The position numbers and the translations under genes were made by a program. The notes under the pieces were generated by a model. That model did not search any database and was not told where the DNA came from. It saw nothing but the letters and a program-made list of their open reading frames with translations. DNA of 64,000 nt from NCBI GenBank assembly GCA_002633005.1, contig NMRA01000288.1:74300-138299 (forward strand), written 5' to 3'. Positions 23,512-35,400 of this stretch are shown one piece after another. Every line of letters starts with the position of its first letter. Within the stretch, counting starts at the first letter, position 1. The stretch is from Phoronis australis (taxonomy: Eukaryota; Phoronida; Phoronidae).

Positions 23512-23719
23512 CTCCAATCCGAGCAAGACCTGACTTCCACGCGTATCCAATCCGACAAACCAGTCGCCGTCATGTCAGGCAGTTTGCGAACTTCCATTGC
23601 CGTAACTGGAAGCTCAGATCACATCGAAGAAATGATTCCACCGACGTCTTCCTGGGGCAAATATTTTATAACATCACCTTTCGCTGAAAGAACTGCCGGT
23701 GACATATTTCGAATTTTAG
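23512..23719 (+). CDS. Copy A exon 5
   Basis: Encodes LQSEQDLTSTRIQSDKPVAV through AERTAGDIFRILG. Contains SSDHIEEMIPPTSSWGKYF, a conserved family block. Acceptor TTTTTTGCAG, donor TTAG|GTATGA, phase 1. Confidence 0.9.
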
Positions 23720-23770
23720 GTATGACATTGTGGCAGTGCTTTAAGGTCATGCAGTACATTGCGTATTTAA

Positions 23771-24090
23771 ACACATATCTAGATTTTAACTGAGTAAAAG
23801 CATTACTTTCTGAAAGTAGAAAGCCTGGCGAGTTTGATTTGTGACGGTTTACCAATCTGTCCTTAATTGAGTCACGAGATATTTAGCGACAAAAGCTACA
23901 GTGATTATAAAACAATGGTACCAGTAACATAAACAGTTTTCGGTGCAAATATTCAAGATGACACCTGAAAAATACTATTAGAATTTTCTAAAATATCATA
24001 TGCTTTTCCTTTATGCAACTTTAGATTTTTTTATGAAAATCATAAAATCATAGTTTTTAGTATCCCTTCATGCAAAGGTGGAATTCTTTA
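23771..24090 (+). repeat. Interspersed repeat, member 1 of 4
   Basis: Runs from TTTTAACTGAGTAAAAGCAT to CCCTTCATGCAAAGGTGG. Related copies lie at about 28251-28560, 29985-30180 and 40945-41250. No coding capacity. Confidence 0.6.
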
Positions 24091-24856
24091 GAAACAAGTC
24101 CCAACTGCATAAAACATACCCTGCAAGTTTCATACGGCCCCGATACGTCATTTCTGAGAACTGATGTTCCTAGGTTAAACGAGCTTGGACATTTGTCTGG
24201 GGACCTACATAACCTTAAGTACGTTGATACGCTGGTGTTTCAGAGAGATTGTTTGCAAGGAGGCAGTACAGACGGTTTGTAAACCTAGGGGTGCCTTCAA
24301 ATCGATTAGAGGTTATTATTATCCTGTATGGTTTACGATATGGATTAAAATCAGTAAAACATTTTTACAGCAAAGATTTTCAAGTTTAATTAATTTCACA
24401 TGCTAAAAGAAAGCTGTCGGGGTGTAAGTGAGTTTCATTCTAAAAATGCTTTGATCTGTTTTGTGCAATAGTGCGTAATATAGAAAATGTTATTGGCGAA
24501 AATGAAGCAATCGAGAAAGTCGAGTGTCGTGACCACGTATCACCGTAACACTCAAATTTCACACAACAAAATGGCCGCCCAGCAATACCAATGCAAAGTC
24601 ACGTGGTAACCAATATGTCTATCTCCACGTGACAGATGATAGGCACTCCTGAAGGGGCGAGGGAAGTGCCACTTTACAGATGACCAGAATAGCTTTGTGA
24701 CAATGTAGACAACAGTCTCAAGAATTAAACTAAGCCAACCTGGACCTAAAGCGTCCATGTTCGACGATGGGGAAATGAGATCTCTAAAACATAAAACCAC
24801 GTGGTTTCAAAAAAAGAAACCATATGATCAAGTCACTGGCACCTGGATTGATGACC

Positions 24857-24995
24857 CAGTGGCGGATTTAGAGGGGGGGCATGCTCCCCCCCTAAAGCTC
24901 TTCAACATTCCATTTGGCAGATCGGGGTGCGAATGTCTGACGGGCAAAACCCTGGCCATGGCCCCCCATAAATAAAAATCTTGAATCTGCCCCTG
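24857..24995. mobile_element. 139-bp MITE with TIRs and 5-bp target duplication
   Basis: Ends CAGTGGCGGATT and AATCTGCCCCTG are imperfect inverted repeats, flanked on both sides by TGACC (24852-24856 and 24996-25000). G/C-run-rich interior. It lies in intron 5 of copy A. Transposase superfamily not assignable here. Confidence 0.8.
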
Positions 24996-25583
24996 TGACC
25001 GTACCCTGACAAGAATCCTTAGGCTTATAGTGACAAGGCACTTGCACCTAAAAGTAGTACTATGACGTGATGCTCCTTTCTCGTGATGAGAAACTTGCAC
25101 TGTGCAAGATGGTGCCGCGAAAACTTTACCACGCAGATGTATGCTTACTATAAAGAACCGTGTATATTTTCGGATCATATGTGAAAATAAATGCTTATCA
25201 TAGTATCGTGTTGAATATTTTAACAAAATGTTATCAAATGACAACCATACACAAAACGAGCAGTTATTGACAGCGACACCTGCTGACAATTTCGACGACA
25301 AAGAAGTTTTAGGTTGAAAGCTTAGAAAATTTCAAAGCGAATTTCGTTGTTCGCTCATTTCATTCTACAGTTGAAAACGTGGATTCGGGGCCGGGGTCGT
25401 GAAGTTATTTTGAGTATTTTCACTCTACTTTGTGCAAAGTCAGGATACATTTCCGGTGCTCGAGTAAGTTATGGTTCGTCTATCACTGCAGAATAGAGGT
25501 TACAAAATTATCAGTGGTTTCCAGCGCATACAAACTCATGGTGGTTGTACATGAGTGAAGCGTGTGTTCTGTCTGATTTGCAG

Positions 25584-25748
25584 TTTCCGTCGACAACACT
25601 GAGGTTCAACTAACGTCAACGTTGGACAATACCACTACGAAGGAGACGCTGAGCGTGGGAAGGTTTAAAGAACTAGATGTATCCTCCAATGAATTCTACT
25701 ACATATCAGCTTCAGAGCAAATAATGGTTGTACAATATTCCAAAACAA
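25584..25748 (+). CDS. Copy A exon 6
   Basis: Encodes VSVDNTEVQLTSTLDNTTTK through EQIMVVQYSKTS. 165 nt, phase 1 at both ends. Acceptor GATTTGCAG, donor A|GTAAGA. Confidence 0.9.
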
Positions 25749-25904
25749 GTAAGAGTACAGGAGTTTTAAAACAGGATAAAAAACAATTTATTTCAATTAA
25801 TGCTGAACGAACCTATCTTACTGAGTTCTATTACCGACTTGTTGAGTTTAAAACTATATTTAGTTAGGACGGTAGTAAACAGTTAGTTAATTTTTTTATT
25901 ACAG

Positions 25905-26652
25905 GTGATGCAGACGGCAAAGAGAGTGATCCCTTCATGACTCTCAATGTACCCATAGAACAGTTCTCTAAAGACTACACTTTCGCAACACCGGAGGCCG
26001 TTCAAGAGCCGTATCAAAACTACGTCGCCATCACATGCAAAACTACCGAATGTAACCGTCTCTATTTAGACGGTAGTTCCATATCACAAGCAACGTTTTC
26101 GAAAACGTGGACGTCGATTCATGGGCCCCAAACACCCATGTCGGTTTGCATAGTTAAAATTAGTCACGGAACCCATACCTTAAGCCACCCCGACCCAACA
26201 GTAGCCTTTGGTATTCAAATTTATGGCCAGGTTAAGTTCGAATCATACGGCTTCCCAGGGGGTACGTTGATAGCTCCACTGTACGGTGCCTGCGTTCCGA
26301 CTAGCGTTGTGGTGAATGACGGATTTGACAACGACTGTGACGGTAGAATAGACGAGGAACTCGCAGACGGTCTGGACAACGATGGCGACGGAAATGTAGA
26401 TGAAGACACGGCGCAGCAGACAAATCCGCTATTTACGTCACCAACTACGACTTCAACAACTACAACAACAACAGTAGCACCAACAACATCAACTTCAACA
26501 ACAACAGAGTCTCCACTAACGACAACTACTACAGAAGCTCCAATGACAACAATAACAACAGGAGCTACAACAACAACATCCAAAACAACGGAGGCTCCAG
26601 TGACAACTACATCTACAAAGGGTGAAACAATGAGAACAACCACAGAGGCTCC

Positions 26653-26687
<35 letters not shown>

Positions 26688-28192
26688 CCGCAGAAGCTAA
26701 AATAACAACTGAAGCTCCAACAATAAGGATAATTTCAGAAGCTCCAACATTACCACTGCCAACAACAACAACAAACACTCTGAAAAGCGCAACTACAGAC
26801 CAGACCAATCCTGATGGGGTAAAGAATCAGAATAGCGGGGCAGATGGTGAACTGCCAGTGGACATTATTTTAGCAACTGTGATTCCAGGTGTTGTCGTGT
26901 TATTGACCACCACTATCTGCTGCTGCTGCTTGCTTGCAGCAATTAGAAGAAGAAGGAAAGAAAAGAAGAAGAAGAAACCACCTGAAGACGACGGGGAAGA
27001 AGAAGAACTTGATAAAAAGAACAATAAAACACAGAATGTGACTGTGAAGACAATCCCGAGCAAAGCCAAGAGCACCAAATCGCCTGTGGTCCCGATTAAT
27101 TTGGCTGCCAGTGGAGACGCTGACAAAGACGACTGGATATATTCTCGATCCGCTACGTCAAGTCCACGTACTGAAGTTTCGGAGTTAACTCCTCCCGGAT
27201 CGCCACTGTCATTGAATAACGTTGACACCTCCCTTCCGATCACAGAGTCAGACACCCATTCTACTCAACACCTGGAAATTGGTCGTTCTTCTGGAACAAA
27301 GGATTTCAGTAACCACAATAGGTTGATTTCTAACAGGATTTATGAAAGAAACTCACCAAGAAATGATCAAAACAGCCAATACAGAAACTATGGTTCGCCA
27401 CAACGACATGCCAATTATGATGATGAACGACGTGCGAGTCCCGCAATCAAAAATCACAGGCGTTCTAGTCCGCCACCACGTTCGCGATCTCCGGTGTATC
27501 CCTACCGTAAAGCACCTAGTATTTCCATGGATCCGCGCGGTAACAATCGTGATCTTGCGTACAAATCGAGGCAACCTGACGCTAGGCATCCCTCTCCACG
27601 TGGCATCAGATATGATACGCATAGAGAAAGGTCAACTCCCATCCCCCGGTCGCCACGCGGTGATGTTGACAGCCGTGGTTTTACGTACGACTCTAGGCAT
27701 ACGTCACTTCGAGAAAGGCAAACCTCTATCCGAAGATCGCCAAAAGCCTCAATGGATCCACGCGCTGATTTTGACCACCGTGACTTTGCCTTTACTACTA
27801 CACACCCGTCGCCAAGCTCTCATAACAGTGACACACGCAAAGAGAAAATGACGTATGCTGATGGTGGAAACTATTCTAACCACAGTGCGGCGCAATCCAC
27901 TGCCAGGTCAAAAGGTTACTCCACTTCGTCTCACGCTTCCTTCTACAATGTAAAACACTTAACGTATAAAACCACCGATCCACAAGCGAATAGCCAAAAG
28001 TTTAGCCTATCATATAAGACATCTGGTGGAACACTTAGTCATAAACCAGACTGGTCAGTGAATGGAATAAGTAATAACCAAAAGGACATGGACGAGTGGT
28101 GGAATGCCACAGGGGCTCGCGCGCAAGTTGCGACTGCACGCCGTGAACCGCTCAAAAAACCTGCACGGTCAGACTACTTGAATGGATTTTAA
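25905..28192 (+). CDS. Copy A exon 7: domain end, acidic repeat, mucin stalk, TM, long cytoplasmic tail
   Basis: Begins SDADGKESDPFMTLNVPIEQ. GFPGGTLIAPLYGACVPTSV closes the extracellular domain, followed by DGFDNDCDGRIDEE and DGLDNDGDGNVDED (calcium-binding-like). The Thr-rich stalk spans about 26440-26810 and includes an ACA run at about 26646-26687. The transmembrane helix is at about 26858-26942 (IILATVIPGVVVLLTTTICC then CC), followed by RRRRKEKKKKKPP. The tail holds VVPINLAASG...DWIYSR...SPRTEVSELTPPGSP, then a Ser/Arg/Pro-rich section with three related units containing SPRG or MDPR plus YDSRH-like strings. Stop TAA; AATAAA at 28528. Confidence 0.9.
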
Positions 28193-28250
28193 GGTCACTT
28201 GGGACCTTATCGACATGTTATTGTATTTACCCAAATATTTACGACATTTT

Positions 28251-28560
28251 TAGATTTTAACTAAGTAAAATTATATTTTTTGAAAGTCATTTAGGAAATC
28301 CTGTGAAATTTCATTATTGATATTTTAGTAATTTGTCATTAATTGAGTGATGTAACCATTTTTGGTGAACTTTACGAGAAAAGGAAGGTACATTGATAGC
28401 AAAACAACGGCATCAGTAACGTAATCAATTTTCACTTGATACAAATAATCAAGATGAAACCACAAAACCGCAGTTACACTTTTTAAAATTATTATTTCTT
28501 TTGCCTTATATGCAACTTTACATTGTTAATAAAAACATAATCTTCTACGTTTTAGCATAG
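28251..28560 (+). repeat. Interspersed repeat, member 2 of 4
   Basis: TTTTAACTAAGTAAAATTAT and the TTTGCCTTATATGCAACTTTA block match member 1 with many substitutions. Confidence 0.55.
28528..28533 (+). terminator. Candidate poly(A) signal for copy A
   Basis: AATAAA about 340 bp after the copy A stop, inside a member of the interspersed repeat family. Confidence 0.35.
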
Positions 28561-28900
28561 CTCTCATCCGAAAGCTTCTTGTGAACCCCATCAGCCATTT
28601 TGGAGGTATACTGTATGATGTTCCAAAGAAATTTGGCCATTATTTTAAGGTGCTACATCACGTCAATAGGTTGATTGTAACACTGTTCATTTAAGATAAG
28701 CCTACAGATGTTTAAGTGTCCCTGAACATCTAGTGCCTAATATTTTCGTTAGTTAGTGCTTGTCGATTATGTCGAGTTTGTAAGAAATTGACAAGTGTGT
28801 TTAAAACTTTGAAAGTTGACGTGGGGCAGAACATTGCTTTGTTTCGAAAGTTTAATATTTATTCTTGTAGTGGATGTATTGGCGATATTTATACATCTAC

Positions 28901-28904
<4 letters not shown>

Positions 28905-28947
<43 letters not shown>

Positions 28948-28995
28948 TGCGTGCGTACGTGCCTGCGTGCGTGCCTGCGTGCGTGCCTGCGTGCA
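28905..28995. repeat. (TG)n and (CGTG)n microsatellite
   Basis: About 20 TG units followed by CGTGCCTG-type tetranucleotides. Confidence 0.95.
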
Positions 28996-29984
28996 TATGT
29001 TTTATCTACACCTTCCGAATTGGTCTACAGTGTCCAATTTTTTCAATGGTGGGTAATTGTTGTGTACGAAAAGTAGAATCAAGAAAAAACATATTTGAAT
29101 AAGTTGTCGCACATTAGTCTTTTAAATTCAAACTATGTTGGCATTCTCCAATAATTCATTTGTAAAAGCTTTTGCCTTCTTTCTGTGTACATTAGGCAGA
29201 TACAAATAAAATCATCTTCTTTGGCTCAAAACGAACAGACAACGCAATCGAAACCTTCTTGCATAATCAACATGGCAATCTTTCTCAATCAACTAGACAG
29301 AACACTTGAGTCTTGCCTTACTGTGAATCAGTTGCTCCGGTCACGACCTGACCCCATGTTGATAGTTTTTAATACGCGGATAAAAAGCGAACATGGTTAA
29401 CGTTACCGCTTATAAAAATGTTTTCAACAATCTGGGCATAGTCAGATTTTATCCGCTTAAGGCTTTTCAATTGAAATTTTCATTTGAAAAGAAAAAAATA
29501 TTTGAGACTCTTTGTTGAATTCTTTTCCTGCAAAGCATACCAGAAGTAGCGAGTGTTAGTGTTTTCTTGGATGTCATTTAAAAATCCGCTGCTTTAATAC
29601 ATTTTTTGCAATTCTTTCCCGATCTCAATTTCTTGCAACGATTACCAGAACTCCACGGTAAATGAAACGCAGACGTATAGTCAGCCACACCTGACGCACT
29701 CAATCCTTCAGCATGCCTACGCATGATTTACTAATGAGTGTGGTGGGGTCCAGTCCTGAGCCAATAGTGTAATATCTATGGATGGTTTGTAAAATACGAT
29801 AACACGATCTGAAATAAAGACGTCGTTCTAGTCACTACGTAAAAAGTCATTAAATCGAAAGTTGTTTTTTGACAGATCGATGTTTTACTGCACCTTTTTG
29901 ATAGTAATGTTAAACGTTATCGACAAGTCTATGTATTTAGTTACTTACGTAAATTGTTCATTTTAACACGGTAAAAGTATGTAT

Positions 29985-30180
29985 TTTCTGAACGTAGTAA
30001 GTCCGTAAAAGTTGATTTGTGATTTTATACAAATCTGTCATTAATTGTGCCATGTCATACCAAAACAAAGGCATATACAACATGGCCAAATTTTGATCGT
30101 CAAAGATGAGATCTCAAAAACACTGAATTATAATTTTGTTTTCATAAAAATTATACACCCATGCAAAAGTGGAACTTTCA
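29985..30180 (+). repeat. Interspersed repeat, member 3 of 4
   Basis: Shares TTGATTTGTGATTTTATACAAATCT with member 4 (about 40970-41000) and ends ATGCAAAAGTGG like member 1. Confidence 0.55.
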
Positions 30181-32144
30181 AAGAGAAATTCCAAACACCG
30201 TTTTGTACAACGGTGTATAAACCACAGTATCCGAAAGCTCCATTGCTGAGGATATGATGGTCTGAAGTTGGCAAAAATAAATTCGCAAATGTTTTCAGGA
30301 TCCTACGCAACCTTAACGAAATTCCGTTCCTCAAACTAACTTTTTGTCACTTTTAGGTACACACGTACGCTTTAGTAATGTTTGTCGTCTATAGCCTGTC
30401 ACATTTGAATTGATTCTTTAACCCATTTGTTGACATCTGGACAGTCAATATTTGAACTGTGCCTCACATAGAACAAGAAGGAAACGATAACATTGCTGTA
30501 TACCGTGCACACAATCACGACAATTCATCCAAAGATGTTACGGACATCCACTAATATTTCCACTATTGGTCACAAAACTAACCCTTTAACCAAACCGCTA
30601 TTTGACAACACTATGTACACGATTAAGCACGCATGTTTCTCCATCATGGGTTTGCAAATTCGATTCTGCCGAAACGTAATGTAAACATCCTCGCCTAACG
30701 CACTCCTTTTGAATTATGAATATAACCTCTCACGTAGAAGCACGATTCGAACTCAGCCTGAGGCATGCTTTTTTACAAATTAAACCAAGGAGTACGCAAG
30801 ATAACTTTTTTGGTTTCCATCAGTTAGGAACACAGAATCAGTCGAAAAAAGTCTCCAAAAGTACAAAAAGGACTACATACAGCATCGCAATTTCTACCCA
30901 TTACGTACATGTATGTGCATTTTTAAAAGACGAAGTAGGGTGTCAACCAAGACCTACGTTTTTTGAGGCACACCACTAAAAATTAATATATCACAGCTAA
31001 ATTTTATATCAAATCTTGATATTTAAAAAATGTTGAAAGAGAGTGAGGTTTGGCTAAATCAATTTTACTTCTTTTTTATTTTTTTAAACTGAAATGAGGG
31101 ACAAAGAGTATTTTTGTTCAAGTCTTATTTTCATTTTTTAAAATTATGTGCTTATTTTCATTGCACAACTTTTTATTAAGGATATGAAAATTTTCATTTT
31201 GTACACTTGTCTTAAAATTTTCCGAACTCGAGCACACGTATTGAAAGCATATTTACGAATGATATGCCTTATGCGTAAGCTAAATTCTGTTAAAACATGT
31301 TAACTCTTAGACGTATATAAACAAGAGGTGAACCTCAAACAACAATTGCAGTTAATGAGGGCAACAGACCGACCCGATTCCTACAACAAAATTCATTCTA
31401 CAAGCTCGTAAACGTCTATCTGTGAAAATCGTTTGTCGGAGACCGTCCAGCGTTTCACAGCACGCATCACATGATAGTTAGATACATCCCTCACAGACGC
31501 AGATTACATGACGCAGACATTCTTAAATTCATCTTTCTAATCTTACATTCAGACAGATAAATGATAAATTATGTTACATGTTTAAGAGAGTTTTGAAGCC
31601 CTCTGGGCTTGAATACGAATCATATAAGCTGGGATTCGCCATATGTTTGAACAGTTTCGATAATGAAAACCGATACTCGTCCTCGTAGCTAAGTTATTTG
31701 AAAGGACAAAAGGGAAATGAGTGTTGCCGAAAAGGTCAGTAATGTAAAATAAATAATTAAGCAATACATACAATAAATTAGAAGAGCTCACTTGTTCAGA
31801 TGAATATATGTAACAACTGAATACCAAATCTACACAAATGCTCGGAGACCTGCATAAAAACTCCAAATCTTTGTCATTTTAGCTCCGGGACTTAATTTTT
31901 TCCCATTGTGACATATGAGTGATACTTGAATAAACATTTGATCTAATCGTTGTCTTTGTCAACCTTAAAAGGATATACATCGACAGCTATGTCCTAGTCT
32001 AAGATTACTGTTATTCTGCCAACGTTTTGGAACAAACCAGTGAATGGCTGACGAGGAATAAATGTCATGATTATGATGTTATGATTACCTGGTGTCAATA
32101 TTTCGCGTTTTTATATACATTTTTCATATGATACCCCAAGACCG

Positions 32145-32216
32145 TCAATGACGTCGCTTCTTTTAGCTTGAACAAACAATGCTGTCGATTCACACACGCG
32201 CGCGAAAGAGTTGCTA
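32145..32216 (+). promoter_or_regulatory. Conserved upstream block with CRE-like site (copy B)
   Basis: TGACGTCG at 32149-32156, then TTTTAGCTTGAACAAACAA and GATTCACACACGCGCG...AAGAGTT. The same order occurs before copy C, at nearly the same distance from the ATG (about 220 bp here). Conservation against diverged flanks suggests a proximal promoter. Confidence 0.5.
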
Positions 32217-32375
32217 AGTTGCCTTTTTACTTTGCTGAGAAGACATCAAATAAACGGTGTTTAAAAGTTTGTGATAACTGCAATCAAATTAAAGAGTGGA
32301 TATGTTACCAGGACCAGCTACTGTACATGCATTTTTGCCTAGAATCTGGTGTTGCGTAAATTGCCTAAAGTGAAA

Positions 32376-32439
32376 ATGTGCCTGCGCTTTTTACTTCTGT
32401 GCGTATTCATTCTGAGGGAAATTCCATACTCACATGAGC
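32376..32439 (+). CDS. Copy B exon 1, signal peptide
   Basis: MCLRFLLLCVFILREIPYSH then E; donor C|GTAAGT, phase 1. Same AAGTGAAAATG context as A and C. Confidence 0.85.
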
Positions 32440-35400
32440 GTAAGTACACGTTTGGGGGTCTTTTTCTATTCGAACTTCAAGACACTAGCCCATTAGAAAT
32501 CTCTAACATCAAACTCGTGACTGGGCCCATAAGAGTTCAAAAGCTTAAGAAAATAGTCTCCAAAACCCGGTAACTGACAAACTCGTTAAACTGGCAAAGC
32601 CGGTGGTGTTTTTTTGCCGGGAAGTGTTTCCACAACAAATCTCAAATATATAATTTAACAATGCAGATTAATGAACGTAATCTGAAATTCAAATGTTTTT
32701 ACTATCGTGTTATAAATTGTTTTTATTGTTTATTATAAATTGTTATTTATTTAAAGGAAATATAGTATACCAAAAACGTTTTTCTTTTACTATACATTAA
32801 TGAAGCACAAAAATAGTTCCAGGTGGCCAGTGAAATGGGCCCAAATGCGCAGCCTGCGCGTCCGCCTACGACTGTTTATTAACGCTTGTATTCAGCACTA
32901 AAAAGAAAATTATGTAATATTTTGTGATTACTCACCACGACTTCAAGAATTCACAACAGTTTAATTAGTTACTACCCATGTAAATAACGCATTGTTGGCA
33001 GAATTGCCTCAGTTTAGGCGACTATAACGGGAAGACTAATTCGATGACCGCCACAGTGTCTGTGTTTTGCAGATTTGTAGCAGACAAAAACCATAATAAC
33101 ACAAAATATCAAAATTCAAGTATAATGCAACGATAACTCAAAACTGCATTTTAAAAAGTTTACTGTCAACTTTTTCAAACGTAGAAGCTGCTATGTAATA
33201 CATGTGCGAAACACCCGGCATCAATGGACAGTTATTCTTTCAACGTTAGACTTGTAATTTGCAAAATGACCTTTACAGTTCCAGATAACAAAGGGACAGA
33301 GTTCATGATAGGTTTTGGAGAAAATTCGGCAATGAGTAAAGACCTCGAGCTGTTCGTAACTACATCGTACACAGGCGAGTCTGTCAATGTAACCGTCAGT
33401 GTACCGCTTAACGGCGCTATTCCCGTGCAAAAGGTAAGAATGATTTTTGTCCATTAAATCCACATAATGACAATTTTTAATACCGGGGATTTCAGAAAAT
33501 GATCCCTGGCAATTTGAGTCCAAAAAACACCCCCAGGCCATGCGCGCACCCGGGGGAGGGCTCGGAGGGCTCGAACGAGTGGGTAAAAATATCCGCCTCA
33601 GAGAAACAAAGTGGACGAGAAAACGAGACAAAAGTTCACTAAAAAGGCGCAGACGCACACTTCACAGACTTCAAGGTGGTACCCCTTATTTTGTCATTTT
33701 TTTTATTTAGTGCTCACGCTTTTTTGTTAGCAAAAGGTCCACTTTGTTCGAGATTCGAGCCCCCCCCATATTAAAGGCTGGATGCGCGCACGCAGGGTGC
33801 TCTTACGGAAAAAAGTCGTGGTCTCCTTCGTGATTTTGAATTGCTTACCACATGCGTAGCGAGCAGCTGACAAAGCGTTCTTTGGAAATTTGAAAGTAAA
33901 AGAAAATGCTTTGATATGAACAGACATAAAATCTTTACGAGAGAGCAAACCCTAAAAACCTGCTGAGTAGGTTGAATTCTGTTTCAGTGACAGAGAACAA
34001 CTTTCAATATTGCAATTTAGTTTGCTTATCGCGTTCCAAGCCTCTTTAAATTAGGTGTAAATGGCAGTACTGTACATTCAACTCACAGAGGATGGCGTCG
34101 TGGTGATTTGTTTCTACACTGATTTTTACTTCGGTCGCCTTCATTGTATCATGGGCTTTTTGGATCTTGTTTCCAAAAAAGATATCACGGCGACATTATG
34201 TTGATGGAGTCTCTTTCGGATATTCTCTGTACTCACAAACTCTGGCATACTAAAGGAATGTTTCATTTTAAGATCAAGTCAACAGGTCCCTCTTTCAAAG
34301 TGCCTGGGTTGCCCTGTATGTAATGACTCACCGTCCCAAGATTACTCTCTATTTATTATTTCCAAGGGTTCATTGGTTCCTGACATTCAGATTAAAGTGT
34401 TTCTACGAAAATTGACAAAAGTATGTGATTAATAGCCAATTAATTATAATTATAATTATAAGCCTTCACCAGTATAATTATAAACTAATCTTATAATAAC
34501 TGCAGAAATAACAAAGGTCATTAGGTAACTTTGATAACCCGAAATAACCCTTTAAGAAGTCTGACAAAAACTATATCATTTGTCATACAAGAAAAATAAA
34601 GTAAAATCAACAACTATATGACAATTGACATTGGTGTAATGAATATGATACAAAAAATCAATGATATATTTTAAGAAGTTTTTATGTTCAATCGATGAGG
34701 TTCTATTGTGTTGAGCTTGTCTACCCAATTTTGTTCTCTTTTGAGTCTTTGAGGGGTACTGGGGTGTTGGAGATTTTCTATTATTTGTACAGAAAGATCT
34801 TGAATATTATGGTTTTTGGAATTGCAATGATTACCTACAGCATCAGAAATGTTTTTATGTACTATGTTAAATCTCGGTTTCGTAATCTTAGGTTTTCCAA
34901 TCATTAATTCTTATAAGTTACTCAGATTTGGAAAACTAATTAAACAAAGAATTAAGTCAATAAAATTGGCTGAAAACTAATTAAACAATACAGCTTACTG
35001 AAAAAAAATGCAGCAATAGTACATAGATTGACACACCCCGTCAAATCACTACGCGGAAATTACATTTTAAAGGCTATCAACAATGCGTTAAATTTCTCGT
35101 AGTAACATTTTCTGCAGCAGTTGGTAAATCGAGGACATCCAGTCGACAAATATCAGTTGAAATGTAAGCAGTATTAGTTTTTTGCTGATTTTCTGCAACC
35201 ATTATTGAGTTACCATTTTAGAATCCCTGAACATGTTCTACAAATCCGCTACAAGATGCTGCACGAACTACAATTGAAGTTGTGATGTGTTTGTTTTTAA
35301 CCGCAAGCGTAAACATTTCATTGTGACCCTCTAACCCGAATGTCGCTTAACCACACGATGCGTCGCATGCCCAACGGTGATATTGAGAGGCGTTTTTGTA

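Larger units (their letters stand above)
19824..28192 (+). pseudogene. Copy A: IgGFc-binding-domain mucin-like transmembrane protein, exon 2 missing
   Basis: Visible exons: 19824-19881, 21292-21547, 22846-23012, 23512-23719, 25584-25748 and 25905-28192. Layout: signal peptide, IgGFc-binding-type domain, DGFDNDCDG/DGLDNDGDG acidic repeat, Thr-rich stalk of about 120 residues, transmembrane helix, and a cytoplasmic tail of about 410 residues. Copies B and C have a 155-nt exon 2; I find none between 19882 and 21291. The visible exons sum to 3142 nt (not divisible by 3); adding 155 gives 3297 (1099 codons). Splicing exon 1 to exon 3 would give a stop after three codons. One undetermined base at 20723 beside a poly-G run hints at an assembly problem. 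The downstream frame is intact and well conserved, so a misassembled functional gene is as likely as a pseudogene. Inferred role: mucosal or surface binding protein. Confidence 0.6.
28193..32375. other. A-B intergenic region
   Basis: Contains two members of the four-copy interspersed repeat, a TG/CGTG microsatellite, and the copy B promoter block near 32.15 kb. The remaining short frames have no recognisable domain. Confidence 0.5.
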
